DNA of 64,000 bases from RGIG4079 sp045576735 (GTDB taxonomy: Bacteria > Bacteroidota > Bacteroidia > Bacteroidales > Muribaculaceae): the NCBI GenBank assembly GCA_045576735.1, contig JAZNGZ010000083.1:1-64000 (forward strand). The letters are read 5' to 3'. The position numbers and the translations under genes were made by a program. Below are positions 19,347 through 28,111 of the stretch, in pieces. Below the pieces are notes generated by a model. It was not told where the DNA came from, made no database searches, and saw nothing but the letters and a program-made list of their open reading frames with translations. How positions within the stretch are numbered: the first letter of the stretch is position 1; each line of letters begins with the position of its first letter.

Positions 19347-19424
19347 ATGAATCGTCAATATTTACAACAAATCATTAATCATTCTCCCTTGCTAAATGTG
19401 GTGGTGGTCGTCGGTCGACTATAA
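19347..19424 (+). CDS. ilvL: ilv operon leader peptide
   Basis: A 25-codon frame between the operon promoter and ilvD. Translation runs M-N-R-Q-Y-L-Q-Q-I-I-N-H, then S-P-L-L-N-V-V-V-V-V-G-R-L. It has five Val codons in a row plus two Ile and four Leu, i.e. the three products of the pathway that follows. This is the hallmark of ribosome-mediated attenuation: a ribosome starved for charged Val/Leu/Ile tRNA stalls on these codons and changes RNA folding downstream. The stop codon falls just before the complementary strand of the first hairpin. The symbol follows enterobacterial use; I infer function from codon content and position. Confidence 0.75.
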   Translation: MNRQYLQQIINHSPLLNVVVVVGRL

Positions 19425-19548
19425 CCAAGGGAGGGTTACGAAATGATTGTAGATATTTACACATTAATTATATATAATATATAACACGATGCCTCCCCAC
19501 CATGCACAAAACGCACATTGGGAGGCATTGCAGTTAAAAACGGAGGAA
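19371..19548 (+). promoter_or_regulatory. Attenuator-like leader RNA with competing hairpins
   Basis: Segment 1 (TCCCTTG, ~19385-19391, inside the leader peptide) pairs with segment 2 (CAAGGGA, ~19425-19431), extended by AATCATT (19377-19383) with AATGATT. Segment 2 (GGGAGGG) can instead pair with segment 3 (CCTCCCC, 19492-19498). Segment 3 also forms a perfect 9-bp stem with segment 4 (19489-19497 with 19520-19528). This is the 1:2, 2:3, 3:4 layout of an attenuator. The 3:4 stem lacks a T run, and segment 3 is also complementary to the ilvD Shine-Dalgarno GGAGG at 19542-19546, so control could be of translation. Confidence 0.65.
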
Positions 19549-19554
19549 AAAGTT

Positions 19555-21378
19555 ATGAGTAAACCACTCAGAAGTGCAGCAAGCACACAAGGAAGAAGAA
19601 TGGCAGGCGCTCGTGCGCTTTGGCGTGCCAATGGTATGAAAGAAGAGCAAATAGGCAAGCCTATTATTGCCGTCGTCAATTCATTCACACAATTTGTGCC
19701 GGGACACACTCATCTCCATGAAATTGGACAAATCGTAAAAGCTGAAATAGAGAAACTAGGTTACTTCGCTGCTGAATTCAACACTATCGCCATCGACGAT
19801 GGTATCGCAATGGGACATGACGGTATGCTTTATTCGCTCCCCTCTCGCGATCTTATCGCTGACTCGGTTGAATATATGGTCAACGCCCACAAGGCCGATG
19901 CCATGGTGTGTATATCAAACTGCGACAAAGTAACTCCGGGTATGCTCATGGCTGCCATGCGATTAAATATCCCTGCAATCTTCGTATCGGGAGGTCCAAT
20001 GGAAGCCGGTCGTCTTGGCGATCGTCCTCTCGACCTTATCGACATCATGATTGATGCCGCCGACGATAGCGTTGATGACGAAACTGTCACAAAACTCGAA
20101 CAATGCGGTTGTCCTACTTGTGGTTCTTGCTCAGGAATGTTTACTGCTAACTCTATGAACTCGCTCAACGAGGCTATCGGCTTGGCTCTCCCCGGCAATG
20201 GCACAATCGTGGCTACTCACGCCAATCGCACCGAGCTATTCAAAAAAGCCGCTCAACAAATCGTAAAAAACACTTTTGCATATTACTATGACGATGATGA
20301 AAGCGTATTGCCTCGTAATATCGCCACTCGTCAAGCTATGCTCAATGCAATGACCCTCGATATTGCTATGGGCGGATCGACCAACACAGTACTCCACCTT
20401 CTTGCCGTAGCTCATGAAGCCGAAGCCAACTTCACAATGGCCGACATCGACGCCCTTTCTCGCAAAACTCCGGTATTGTGCAAAGTGGCTCCTAACTCAA
20501 AATATCACATTCAAGATGTGAACCGCGCAGGTGGTATCATCTCAATCATGAAAGTTCTTGCCGACCAAGGCATCGTCGACACATCGGTAAAACGTGTTGA
20601 TGGTTTGACTCTTGGCAACGCTATAGAAAAATATGCTATCGGAGGTAAAAACTTCGATGCCGAAGCCGAAGCGATGTGGAAAAGCGCTCCGGGCGAAAAG
20701 AAAAACATCATACTTGGCTCTCAAAGCTGCACATACGAAACCCTCGACACCGACCGTGAAAAAGGTTGCATTCGTGACTTTGAACATGCTTATGTGAAAG
20801 ATGGCGGATTGGCAGTATTACGTGGCAACATCGCCCTCGATGGTTGTGTGGTAAAAACCGCCGGTGTAGATGAAAGCATTTTTCACTTCCGTGGCCCCGC
20901 TAAAGTATTCGAATCACAAGAAGACGCTGTTGAAGGTATCCTTCGCGACAAAGTAGTAGCCGGTGATGTGGTAGTAATCACTCACGAAGGACCTAAAGGA
21001 GGCCCCGGCATGCAAGAAATGCTCTACCCCACAAGCTATATTAAAAGTAAACACTTGGGTAAAGAGTGTGCATTGATTACCGATGGTCGTTTCTCAGGTG
21101 GCACATCAGGCTTGTCAATCGGCCACATCTCTCCCGAAGCTGCAGCAGGTGGTAACATTGGACTCGTTCGCGATGGCGACATCATTGACATCAACATTCC
21201 TCAACGCACTATCAGTGTGGAAATCAGCGATGAAGAAATGGAAAATCGTCACAAAGAGGAGGAAGCTCGCGGCAAAGAGGCATTTACCCCTCGCAGTCGC
21301 AACCGCGTGATTTCAAAAGCATTGCGTGCTTACGCCTCAATGGTTACATCAGCCGACAAAGGAGGAGTGAGAGAGTAA
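19555..21378 (+). CDS. ilvD: Dihydroxy-acid dehydratase
   Basis: A 607-residue iron-sulfur enzyme that dehydrates 2,3-dihydroxy-isovalerate and -methylvalerate to the keto acids of valine and isoleucine. The start is placed at ATG 19555, not 19489: it has a GGAGG 8 bp upstream, begins with the family's N terminus (LRSAASTQGRRMAGARALWRANGM), and the upstream codons lie in the regulatory hairpin. Cluster ligands: C123 in CISNCDKVTPGM and the CPTCGSCSGMFTANSMN block near 195. First structural gene of the operon; 46 bp separates it from ilvB. Confidence 0.97.
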   Translation: MSKPLRSAASTQGRRMAGARALWRANGMKEEQIGKPIIAVVNSFTQFVPGHTHLHEIGQIVKAEIEKLGYFAAEFNTIAIDDGIAMGHDGMLYSLPSRDLIADSVEYMVNAHKADAMVCISNCDKVTPGMLMAAMRLNIPAIFVSGGPMEAGRLGDRPLDLIDIMIDAADDSVDDETVTKLEQCGCPTCGSCSGMFTANSMNSLNEAIGLALPGNGTIVATHANRTELFKKAAQQIVKNTFAYYYDDDESVLPRNIATRQAMLNAMTLDIAMGGSTNTVLHLLAVAHEAEANFTMADIDALSRKTPVLCKVAPNSKYHIQDVNRAGGIISIMKVLADQGIVDTSVKRVDGLTLGNAIEKYAIGGKNFDAEAEAMWKSAPGEKKNIILGSQSCTYETLDTDREKGCIRDFEHAYVKDGGLAVLRGNIALDGCVVKTAGVDESIFHFRGPAKVFESQEDAVEGILRDKVVAGDVVVITHEGPKGGPGMQEMLYPTSYIKSKHLGKECALITDGRFSGGTSGLSIGHISPEAAAGGNIGLVRDGDIIDINIPQRTISVEISDEEMENRHKEEEARGKEAFTPRSRNRVISKALRAYASMVTSADKGGVRE

Positions 21379-21424
21379 TTTATAATGCATAATTCATAAT
21401 TTAAAATTAAAAATTCACAATTAT

Positions 21425-23140
21425 ATGAATGAGAGAATAACAGGTGCCGAGGCTTTAATAAAGTCATTGATAGCAGAAGGAGTCGACCTCGTATTCGGCT
21501 ATCCCGGTGGCGCTATAATTCCGGTATACGATAAACTATATGATTATACCGACCAATTAAAACATATTCTCGTTCGCCACGAACAAGGCGCAACTCATGC
21601 TGCACAAGGTTATGCCCGTGTAACAGGTCGTCCCGGCGTTGTCATTGTAACATCAGGACCTGCTGCTACGAATGTAATCACCGGCTTGAGCGACGCTCTA
21701 ATGGACAGTACTCCATTGGTAGTCATCACCGGACAGGTTGCCTCTTCATTCCTTGGTAGCGATGCTTTTCAAGAAACCGACGTGGTAGGTATCACCCAAC
21801 CAATCACCAAATGGGCTTACCAAATTCGTCGTGCCGAAGATATACCTTGGGCAGTGGCTCGTGCATTCTATATTGCTAATACCGGCCGTCCCGGTCCGGT
21901 AGTGCTTGACATCGCAAAAGATGCTCAAAACGGACTTCTCGAATGGAGTCACCAAAAATGCACATATATACGTAGTTATATCCCCTACCCCAAAATCAAC
22001 GATGAGGATTTAAAGGCTGCTGCCGATATTATCAATTCGGCAAAACGCCCGATGATTCTTTCGGGACATGGTGTGATGATTTCAGGGGCTGAAAAAGAGC
22101 TTGCCGCTTTTGCTGAAAAAGCCGACATTCCGGTAGCTGCAACGCTTCTCGGGCTTTCAACCATGCCAAGCGACCACCGTCTATACAAAGGTATGCTCGG
22201 TATGCATGGCAATATCGGGCCTAATATCAACACAAATCGTAGTGACGTGATTATTGCGATAGGTATGAGATTTGACGACCGTGTAACCGGCGACACTTCT
22301 AAATATGCTCCTCAAGCCAAAATCGTACATATCGACATCGACTCATCGGAATTTGACAAAAATATCAAAACCGATGCTACAATCCATGGCGATGCTCGCG
22401 AAGTGCTTGAAAAACTTCTGCCACTCATCAACCCTGCCGACCACAGCGAATGGCTCAAGACATTTGACGAATGTGCCAAAGTGGAACGCGAAAAGGTTAT
22501 CGAACGCGAGGTATTCCGCACCGAAGGCACTATGACAATGGGCGAAGTGGCGCATAAAGTATCAAAAGCCACCGGCGACAAAGCGGTTTTGGTTACCGAT
22601 GTGGGACAAAACCAAATGTTCTCGTCACGCTATTTCCGTTACACCGACCCCAAGAGTATTCTCACATCAGGAGGTCTCGGAACAATGGGATTTGGTCTAC
22701 CTGCATCTATCGGTGCTAAAATGGGAGCTCCCGAACGCACTGTGTGCTTCTTCACCGGCGATGGCGGATTGCAAATGACTATTCAAGAACTCGGAACCAT
22801 TATGGAATATGGCACCGATGTGAAAATAATACTTCTCAACAATAATTTCCTTGGCAATGTGCGTCAATGGCAAGAACTTTTCTTCAACAGCCGTTTCTCA
22901 CAAACTCCAATGGTAAATCCCGATTTCGTAGCGATAGCCAATGCTTATGGCATCACCGCTGAAAACGTTGAGACTCGCGAACAACTCGATGATGCGATTG
23001 CACGTATGCTCAACCACAAAGGCGCATATATGCTCAACGTGAACATCGACCCCACCGACATGATTTTCCCAATGACACCTGCCGGAGCTGCCGTTGACGA
23101 CATCATGCTCAACGCTAATGAGAAGTATCAAATCAACTAA
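21425..23140 (+). CDS. ilvB: Acetolactate synthase, large (catalytic) subunit
   Basis: A 571-residue thiamine-diphosphate enzyme that joins pyruvate with pyruvate or 2-oxobutyrate in the first common step of branched-chain amino acid synthesis. The catalytic Glu is E53 in VRHEQGATHAAQGYARVTG. The FAD/central domain spans ~190-335, and the ThDP/Mg motif is GDGGLQMT...LLNNNFLGNVRQW near 455-485. It pairs with the regulatory subunit encoded 15 bp downstream. The ilvB/ilvI/ilvG naming is not resolvable by eye. Confidence 0.97.
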   Translation: MNERITGAEALIKSLIAEGVDLVFGYPGGAIIPVYDKLYDYTDQLKHILVRHEQGATHAAQGYARVTGRPGVVIVTSGPAATNVITGLSDALMDSTPLVVITGQVASSFLGSDAFQETDVVGITQPITKWAYQIRRAEDIPWAVARAFYIANTGRPGPVVLDIAKDAQNGLLEWSHQKCTYIRSYIPYPKINDEDLKAAADIINSAKRPMILSGHGVMISGAEKELAAFAEKADIPVAATLLGLSTMPSDHRLYKGMLGMHGNIGPNINTNRSDVIIAIGMRFDDRVTGDTSKYAPQAKIVHIDIDSSEFDKNIKTDATIHGDAREVLEKLLPLINPADHSEWLKTFDECAKVEREKVIEREVFRTEGTMTMGEVAHKVSKATGDKAVLVTDVGQNQMFSSRYFRYTDPKSILTSGGLGTMGFGLPASIGAKMGAPERTVCFFTGDGGLQMTIQELGTIMEYGTDVKIILLNNNFLGNVRQWQELFFNSRFSQTPMVNPDFVAIANAYGITAENVETREQLDDAIARMLNHKGAYMLNVNIDPTDMIFPMTPAGAAVDDIMLNANEKYQIN

Positions 23141-23155
23141 TCCACTGTAACCGAT

Positions 23156-23704
23156 ATGGAAAAACAATTATTTACAGTAACAGTTTTCTCTGAAAACCAA
23201 GTTGGGTTGCTCAACCAAATTTCAATTATATACACTCGCCGTTGCCTCAACATCGAGAGTCTTTCGGTGAGCCCCTCATCAATCGAAGGGATACACAAAT
23301 TCACCATTACCACATGGAGCGACCGTGTAACAATGGAAAAAGTGGTAAAACAAATCGAGAAACGCATCGATGTGTTGAAATCATTCCTTTACACTGATGA
23401 CGAGATTGTGTATCAAGAAATTGCCCTCTACAAAGTGCCTACCGAGCAACTCCTCAACGAGAAAAACCTCGAAGGAATCATTCGTCGCCATAATGCACGA
23501 ATTCTCGAAATCACCAAAGAATATACTGTGATTGAGAAATCGGGACACAACGACGAAACAGAAGCATTGTTTGAAGAGTTGAAAAACTATGACATTCGCC
23601 AATTTGTGCGTAGCGGTCGTGTGGCAATCACTAAATCAACTCAAGAATATGTAACAATGTTCCTTGAAGAACAAGCCCGCCGCCGTGCCGAAGGGTTAAT
23701 TTAA
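23156..23704 (+). CDS. ilvN: Acetolactate synthase, small (regulatory) subunit
   Basis: A 182-residue ACT-domain protein that binds valine and sets feedback control of IlvB. The ACT domain is at about 5-78 (FTVTVFSENQVGLLNQISIIYTRRCLNIESL). The C-terminal half (~85-175) is of the longer IlvH-type. A tight 15-bp gap to ilvB and 16 bp to the next gene indicate cotranscription. Confidence 0.94.
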   Translation: MEKQLFTVTVFSENQVGLLNQISIIYTRRCLNIESLSVSPSSIEGIHKFTITTWSDRVTMEKVVKQIEKRIDVLKSFLYTDDEIVYQEIALYKVPTEQLLNEKNLEGIIRRHNARILEITKEYTVIEKSGHNDETEALFEELKNYDIRQFVRSGRVAITKSTQEYVTMFLEEQARRRAEGLI

Positions 23705-23720
23705 TCACACATATTATATA

Positions 23721-24464
23721 ATGAGGCCAAAGGAACATACTCATAAATATTTTCTCACTGCCGGCGAATGTAATGCTCAGCGCCAAATGCCTATCACTCT
23801 CATCGCTCAACGAGTGATTGAGATTGCTACCGAACATGCCAACATTCTCGGTGTTGGATATAGCGACATGATTAAGTTCAACTCGGGTTGGGTATTGAGC
23901 CGCATGTCAATCGAAATGACTCGCTACCCCGGCGTGAATGAAGAATATAGCCTCACCACTTGGATTGAAGGTTTTAATCGCCTTTATTCAGAACGTAATA
24001 TGGAAATCCAAGACGGCAATGGCGAAACGATAGGATATGTGCGCACAATATGGGTTGCTATCGATATGGACACCCGTCGCCCATCGGACCTTACCGGTAT
24101 TTCGTGGCTTACCGAAACTATCAACGATCGTCCTTGCCCCATTGCAAAGCAAAGCCGTTTAATGCCGGTGAAAGAGGACGAAGCCACACTATCGGCTCAA
24201 CACCGATTTAAAGTGAGCGACATCGACTTTAACCGCCATGTGAATAGTGTGAGATACATGGACGCATTCCTCGACCAATGGGATATTGAGTTTTTTGACA
24301 ACAATGATATTTCTCGATTTGAAATTCAATATATATATGAAACTCATTTTGGCGACAAAGCTCACATTCGCACAAAATGCAACGAAAACATTGCCGAAAC
24401 TGAAATTTTAGTCAATGAAACGGCAAATTGTAGAGCAAAAATTACATTTAAAAGCAAAAATTGA
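23721..24464 (+). CDS. Acyl-ACP thioesterase
   Basis: A 247-residue double hot-dog protein of the bacterial acyl-ACP thioesterase family, which releases fatty acids from acyl carrier protein. Family blocks: LGVGYSDMIKFNSGWVLSRMSIEM near 48, the first hot-dog helix and TTWIEGFNRLYSERNMEI near 80, and DFNRHVNSVRYMDAFLDQW near 172 carrying the catalytic Asn/His region. It sits inside the ilv operon between ilvN and ilvC, an arrangement that I recall from other Bacteroidetes. Branched 2-oxo acids feed branched fatty acids, so a metabolic link is plausible but inferred. Confidence 0.88.
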   Translation: MRPKEHTHKYFLTAGECNAQRQMPITLIAQRVIEIATEHANILGVGYSDMIKFNSGWVLSRMSIEMTRYPGVNEEYSLTTWIEGFNRLYSERNMEIQDGNGETIGYVRTIWVAIDMDTRRPSDLTGISWLTETINDRPCPIAKQSRLMPVKEDEATLSAQHRFKVSDIDFNRHVNSVRYMDAFLDQWDIEFFDNNDISRFEIQYIYETHFGDKAHIRTKCNENIAETEILVNETANCRAKITFKSKN

Positions 24465-24490
24465 CACAAAAATTAAATATTTAATTGCAT

Positions 24491-24525
24491 TTTGTTGCTA
24501 ATTTGCGATAAAAGCCGTAAATTTG
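24491..24525 (+). promoter_or_regulatory. Candidate internal promoter before ilvC
   Basis: TAAATTTG (24518-24525) fits the -7 box. TTG or TTTG 20-23 bp upstream (24491-24497) could be the -33 element. The 97-bp gap before ilvC, the largest inside the operon, suggests that ilvC can be transcribed alone. Confidence 0.5.
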
Positions 24526-24561
24526 CAACAAAATCATACAAAACTAATATAACATTCAATT

Positions 24562-25605
24562 ATGGCAAAAATGAATTTTGGCGGAGTTGAAGAAAATGTA
24601 ATCCTCCGCGAAGAATTTCCCTTAGAAAAAGCTCGTGAAATTTTAAAAGACGAAACTATAGCTGTGATCGGTTATGGCGTTCAAGGCCCCGGTCAAAGTA
24701 TGAACCTTCGTGACAATGGTTTCAATGTAATCGTTGGTCAACGTCAAGGTAAAACATTTGAAAAAGCAATCAACGACGGTTGGGTTCCTGGCGAAACACT
24801 TTTCAGCATCGAAGAAGCTTGCGAAAAAGGTACTATCATCATGTGTCTTCTTTCTGACGCTGCTGTAATGTCGGTATGGCCTACCCTCAAACAATATCTT
24901 ACTCCAGGTAAGGCTCTTTACTTCTCTCATGGTTTCGCACTCACTTGGAGCGACCGCACAGGCGTAGTTCCTCCTGCTGATGTTGACGTTATCCTCGTTG
25001 CTCCTAAAGGTTCAGGTACATCATTGCGTACAATGTTCCTCGAAGGTCGCGGTTTGAACTCATCATACGCAGTATCTCAAGACGTTACAGGTCGTGCTAC
25101 TGACCGCGCTCTTGCTCTCGGTATCGGTATCGGTTCAGGTTACCTCTTCGAAACTACTATCGAACGTGAAGCAACTTCTGACCTCACAGGTGAACGTGGT
25201 TCATTGATGGGTGCTATCCAAGGTTTGTTGCTCGCTCAATACGAAGTGCTCCGTGAAAACGGCCACACTCCTTCTGAAGCGTTCAACGAAACAGTTGAAG
25301 AATTGACTCAATCATTGATGCCTCTCTTCGCTAAAAACGGTATGGACTGGATGTATGCTAACTGCTCTACAACAGCTCAACGTGGTGCTCTCGACTGGAT
25401 GGGTCCATTCCACGATGCAATCAAACCGGTTGTTCAACAACTTTATGATAGCGTAAAATCAGGTAACGAAGCTCAAATCTCAATCGACAGCAACTCTCAA
25501 CCCGATTATCGCGAAAAACTCGAAGAAGAACTCAAAGCTCTTCGCGAAAGCGAAATGTGGCAAACAGCTGTTACTGTTCGCAAACTTCGTCCCGAAAACA
25601 ACTAA
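24562..25605 (+). CDS. ilvC: Ketol-acid reductoisomerase
   Basis: A 347-residue NAD(P)H- and Mg-dependent enzyme that converts acetolactate and acetohydroxybutyrate into the dihydroxy acids used by IlvD. The nucleotide-binding loop is GYGVQG (37-42). MFLEGRGLNSSYAVSQDVTGRA near 160 and ATSDLTGERGSLMGAIQGLL near 215 carry metal ligands. The codon usage is strongly biased to frequent codons compared with its neighbours, as in highly expressed genes. Last gene of the operon, with an intrinsic terminator 31 bp on. Confidence 0.96.
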   Translation: MAKMNFGGVEENVILREEFPLEKAREILKDETIAVIGYGVQGPGQSMNLRDNGFNVIVGQRQGKTFEKAINDGWVPGETLFSIEEACEKGTIIMCLLSDAAVMSVWPTLKQYLTPGKALYFSHGFALTWSDRTGVVPPADVDVILVAPKGSGTSLRTMFLEGRGLNSSYAVSQDVTGRATDRALALGIGIGSGYLFETTIEREATSDLTGERGSLMGAIQGLLLAQYEVLRENGHTPSEAFNETVEELTQSLMPLFAKNGMDWMYANCSTTAQRGALDWMGPFHDAIKPVVQQLYDSVKSGNEAQISIDSNSQPDYREKLEEELKALRESEMWQTAVTVRKLRPENN

Positions 25606-25635
25606 TCTACAATCTCTCAGAGATATAAATAACGC

Positions 25636-25670
25636 AAAGTGCGATACTCAACGTTGAGTGTCGCACTTTT
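25636..25670 (+). terminator. Intrinsic terminator of the ilv operon
   Basis: A stem AAAGTGCGA.ACTCAAC/GTTGAGTGTCGCACTTT followed by TTTTTC. A near-identical sequence recurs at 36720-36756 at the other end of the B12 locus. Confidence 0.92.
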
Positions 25671-25693
25671 TCTTTAAGAAAACACACTAATTA

Positions 25694-25725
25694 TTTGGTT
25701 AATTAATTTATAACATCTACCTTTG
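25694..25725 (+). promoter_or_regulatory. Promoter of the cobalamin-controlled operon
   Basis: TTTG (25694-25697), a 20-bp spacer and TACCTTTG (25718-25725) match the Bacteroidales consensus exactly. Transcription would begin close to the first riboswitch helix. Confidence 0.75.
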
Positions 25726-25727
25726 TC

Positions 25728-25914
25728 AATGTAATGGTGTGGATACCCAACCGGGTCACTCCACTTAATAGGGAATCAGGTGTAAATCCTGGACAGTCCC
25801 CGCTGCTGTGAGTTTCATTATCACTCACCGACATTCAAAACCTGCCACTGAGGCGAAAGTCCTTGGGAAGGCGTCGGGATGAGGAAACGAGTCAGAAGAC
25901 CTGCCACTACATTT
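25728..25914 (+). ncRNA. Cobalamin (AdoCbl-class) riboswitch
   Basis: The conserved cobalamin aptamer is present in order: P1 5' strand (25728-25737), the AATAGGGAATCAGGTG block, the GGACAGTCCCCGCTGCTGTGAG block, GCCACTG, GGGAAGGCG, GATGAGG and the B12 box GTCAGAAGACCTGCC (25891-25905), closing with the P1 3' strand (25904-25913). B12 binding normally lowers expression of the uptake genes. It controls the TonB receptor operon at 26094. Confidence 0.96.
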
Positions 25915-26064
25915 ATTTCAATAGCTTACGAGGTATGAGCTTTGAAAAGTTAAGACATGTAGTTAGCACTCGTCTTCTTTTTTCTTTGTTTCTGCCACCC
26001 TATACAAGATAGGAGTGCGCTCACATTTTCAGGCTTGACAAAGTGTCTCCTCAAAGCTATTTTG
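25907..26064 (+). promoter_or_regulatory. Riboswitch expression platform, alternative helices
   Basis: ACTACAT (25907-25913, P1 3' strand) is complementary to ATGTAGT (25957-25963), so P1 can be traded for an alternative helix. AGCTTTGA (25938-25945) and AATAGCTT (25920-25927) each pair with the overlapping sequence TCAAAGCTATT (26051-26061), just upstream of the receptor start. GCACTC (25966-25971) pairs with GAGTGC (26013-26018). There is no hairpin with a T run, so translational control is more likely. Confidence 0.5.
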
Positions 26065-26093
26065 ATTAATTACATAAATTATTAATTAACAAA

Positions 26094-28100
26094 ATGGTAA
26101 GACGCATTTTTACAGGCTCATTCATTTTTCTTTTGCTAGCACATTCAGTTTCAGCCACATCACCTACAGATGATGAATATTCACCCCTCGACAGCACACT
26201 TCTCAATGAGGTCATAGTCACTGCACAATCCTACAAGGAGGTCATTCCAGCACAAAGATTAGGTGGACAAGAATTAGAAGCATTGCGTTCTCATAGTGTA
26301 GCCGATGCTTTAAGGTATTTTTCGGGAGTACAACTCAAGGACTATGGAGGCGTTGGTGGCATTAAAACAGTCAATATACGTTCAATGGGTACAAACCATA
26401 TGGGTGTATATTACAATGGCATCGAGTTAGGTAATGCACAAAATGGTCAAGTAGACCTTGGAAAATATTCACTTGAAAATATCGAATCAGTATCGCTATA
26501 TAATGGTCAAAAGAGCGAAATTTTCCAATCAGCACGCGAATTTGGTTCAGCTGGGTCAATATACCTCAACACTCGATTACCCAAATTTAAAGAGAGTGAA
26601 ACGAGCCACTTACGAGTGGGATTGCGAGCTGGCTCATTCGACCTTTTCAACCCATCACTTACTTTTGACCACAAACTCAATGAAACCATAAGCATGAGTT
26701 TTAACACCGAGTGGGTTAGTTCGTCGGGCAAATACAAATTTCGTTATCGTCGTGTAACTCCATCGGGCGAACTCGCCTACGACACTACAGCCGTTCGTGA
26801 GAATGGAGATATTGATGCTGTACGTCTTGAGGGTGGATTATATGGTTTTCTACCCAAAGGTCGATGGAAAGTATATCTATATCACTACAATTCTGAACGA
26901 GGAGTGCCTGGTGCTATCGTAAACAATGTATGGCGACGCGGTGAAAGGCTTTGGGACCGCAACTCCTTTGCTCAAGGAATGTTTGAATATAATTTTACTC
27001 ATAAATTCAGTTCAAAAATAAACGCCAAATATGCTTTTGACTACACAAGATATGTAAATAACGATGACAAACTTATTCATGTCGACAACATCTATAAGCA
27101 AAGAGAGGTATATCTATCTTGGGCAAACAGATATAGGATTTTACCAAATTGGGATTTATCGTTAGCATATGATTTTCAATGGAATGGATTGTCGGAATAT
27201 ATGGATGTCGACCGCACTACCCATTGGGCATCATTGGCTACAGCACTATCATTGTGGGACTGTTTCAAATTGCAAGCATCGGGATTGATGACATATGTAA
27301 ATGAAGAACAACGAGATCGCGATGAGGCTCCTGATAAATTCAAAATCACTCCAGGCATATTTGCTTCATACAAACCTTTTAAACGCCCTAACTTTGTCAT
27401 AAGAGCATTTTACAAACACAGTTATCGCATGCCTACTTTTAACGACCTATATTATACCGATATGGGCAATGCTTATCTTAAGCCCGAAACTGCTATACAA
27501 TATAATGTGGGAGTATTATATGATATAGTTAGAGAAAAAAGTTGGTTCAAATACTTCAAAGTTGGAACCGACATATACTATAACGACGTAAAAGACAAGA
27601 TTGTAGCATATCCCAAAGGGCAACAATTCCGTTGGACAATGCTCAATCTCGGCAAAGTTGAGATTAAAGGTATTGACGCTCAAATAGGTGGCACTTTTGG
27701 GTTGCCTTGCGACATTGATTTCACTGCAAAATTCCAATATACTTATCAAGAAGCTATTGATGTGACAAACCCTGCCGATAACTATTATCGACACCAAATA
27801 CCCTATATCCCTTGGCATAGTGGTTCGGCTATTCTCATGCTCGATTGGAAAGGTTGGCACTTGAATTATAGTTTCATTTACACTGGTGAACGCTATAACC
27901 AACAAGAAAACATTCGTTACAATCACACCCAACCTTGGTACACAAGCGACATTTCTCTAATGAAATCATTTAAAATAGGCAAAGTAGATTTCAAAGCAAC
28001 TGCAGAGGTAAACAACCTATTTTCACAAGATTATGATGTGATTTTGAACTACCCTATGCCAAAACGCAATTACCGATTCGGCCTTGTTGTTGAACTTTAA
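26094..28100 (+). CDS. btuB: TonB-dependent cobalamin receptor (BtuB-type)
   Basis: A 668-residue outer-membrane receptor: signal peptide (~1-22), TonB box region (LNEVIVTA near 38), plug (~50-165, with VNIRSMGTNHMGVYYNGIELGNAQNG) and a barrel ending in YRFGLVVEL. The assignment to B12 uptake rests on the cobalamin riboswitch directly upstream and the BtuG-like gene 11 bp downstream. BtuB imports B12 compounds by TonB energy. The direct start at ATG 26094 gives a good signal peptide. Confidence 0.88.
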   Translation: MVRRIFTGSFIFLLLAHSVSATSPTDDEYSPLDSTLLNEVIVTAQSYKEVIPAQRLGGQELEALRSHSVADALRYFSGVQLKDYGGVGGIKTVNIRSMGTNHMGVYYNGIELGNAQNGQVDLGKYSLENIESVSLYNGQKSEIFQSAREFGSAGSIYLNTRLPKFKESETSHLRVGLRAGSFDLFNPSLTFDHKLNETISMSFNTEWVSSSGKYKFRYRRVTPSGELAYDTTAVRENGDIDAVRLEGGLYGFLPKGRWKVYLYHYNSERGVPGAIVNNVWRRGERLWDRNSFAQGMFEYNFTHKFSSKINAKYAFDYTRYVNNDDKLIHVDNIYKQREVYLSWANRYRILPNWDLSLAYDFQWNGLSEYMDVDRTTHWASLATALSLWDCFKLQASGLMTYVNEEQRDRDEAPDKFKITPGIFASYKPFKRPNFVIRAFYKHSYRMPTFNDLYYTDMGNAYLKPETAIQYNVGVLYDIVREKSWFKYFKVGTDIYYNDVKDKIVAYPKGQQFRWTMLNLGKVEIKGIDAQIGGTFGLPCDIDFTAKFQYTYQEAIDVTNPADNYYRHQIPYIPWHSGSAILMLDWKGWHLNYSFIYTGERYNQQENIRYNHTQPWYTSDISLMKSFKIGKVDFKATAEVNNLFSQDYDVILNYPMPKRNYRFGLVVEL

Positions 28101-28111
28101 CATTTGAATTA

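Noticed and set aside
19489..19554. ATG 19489 as ilvD start, adding 22 residues
   Set aside because: The added residues come from the regulatory hairpin, have no family match, and the ATG at 19555 has a GGAGG at proper distance and the normal IlvD N terminus.
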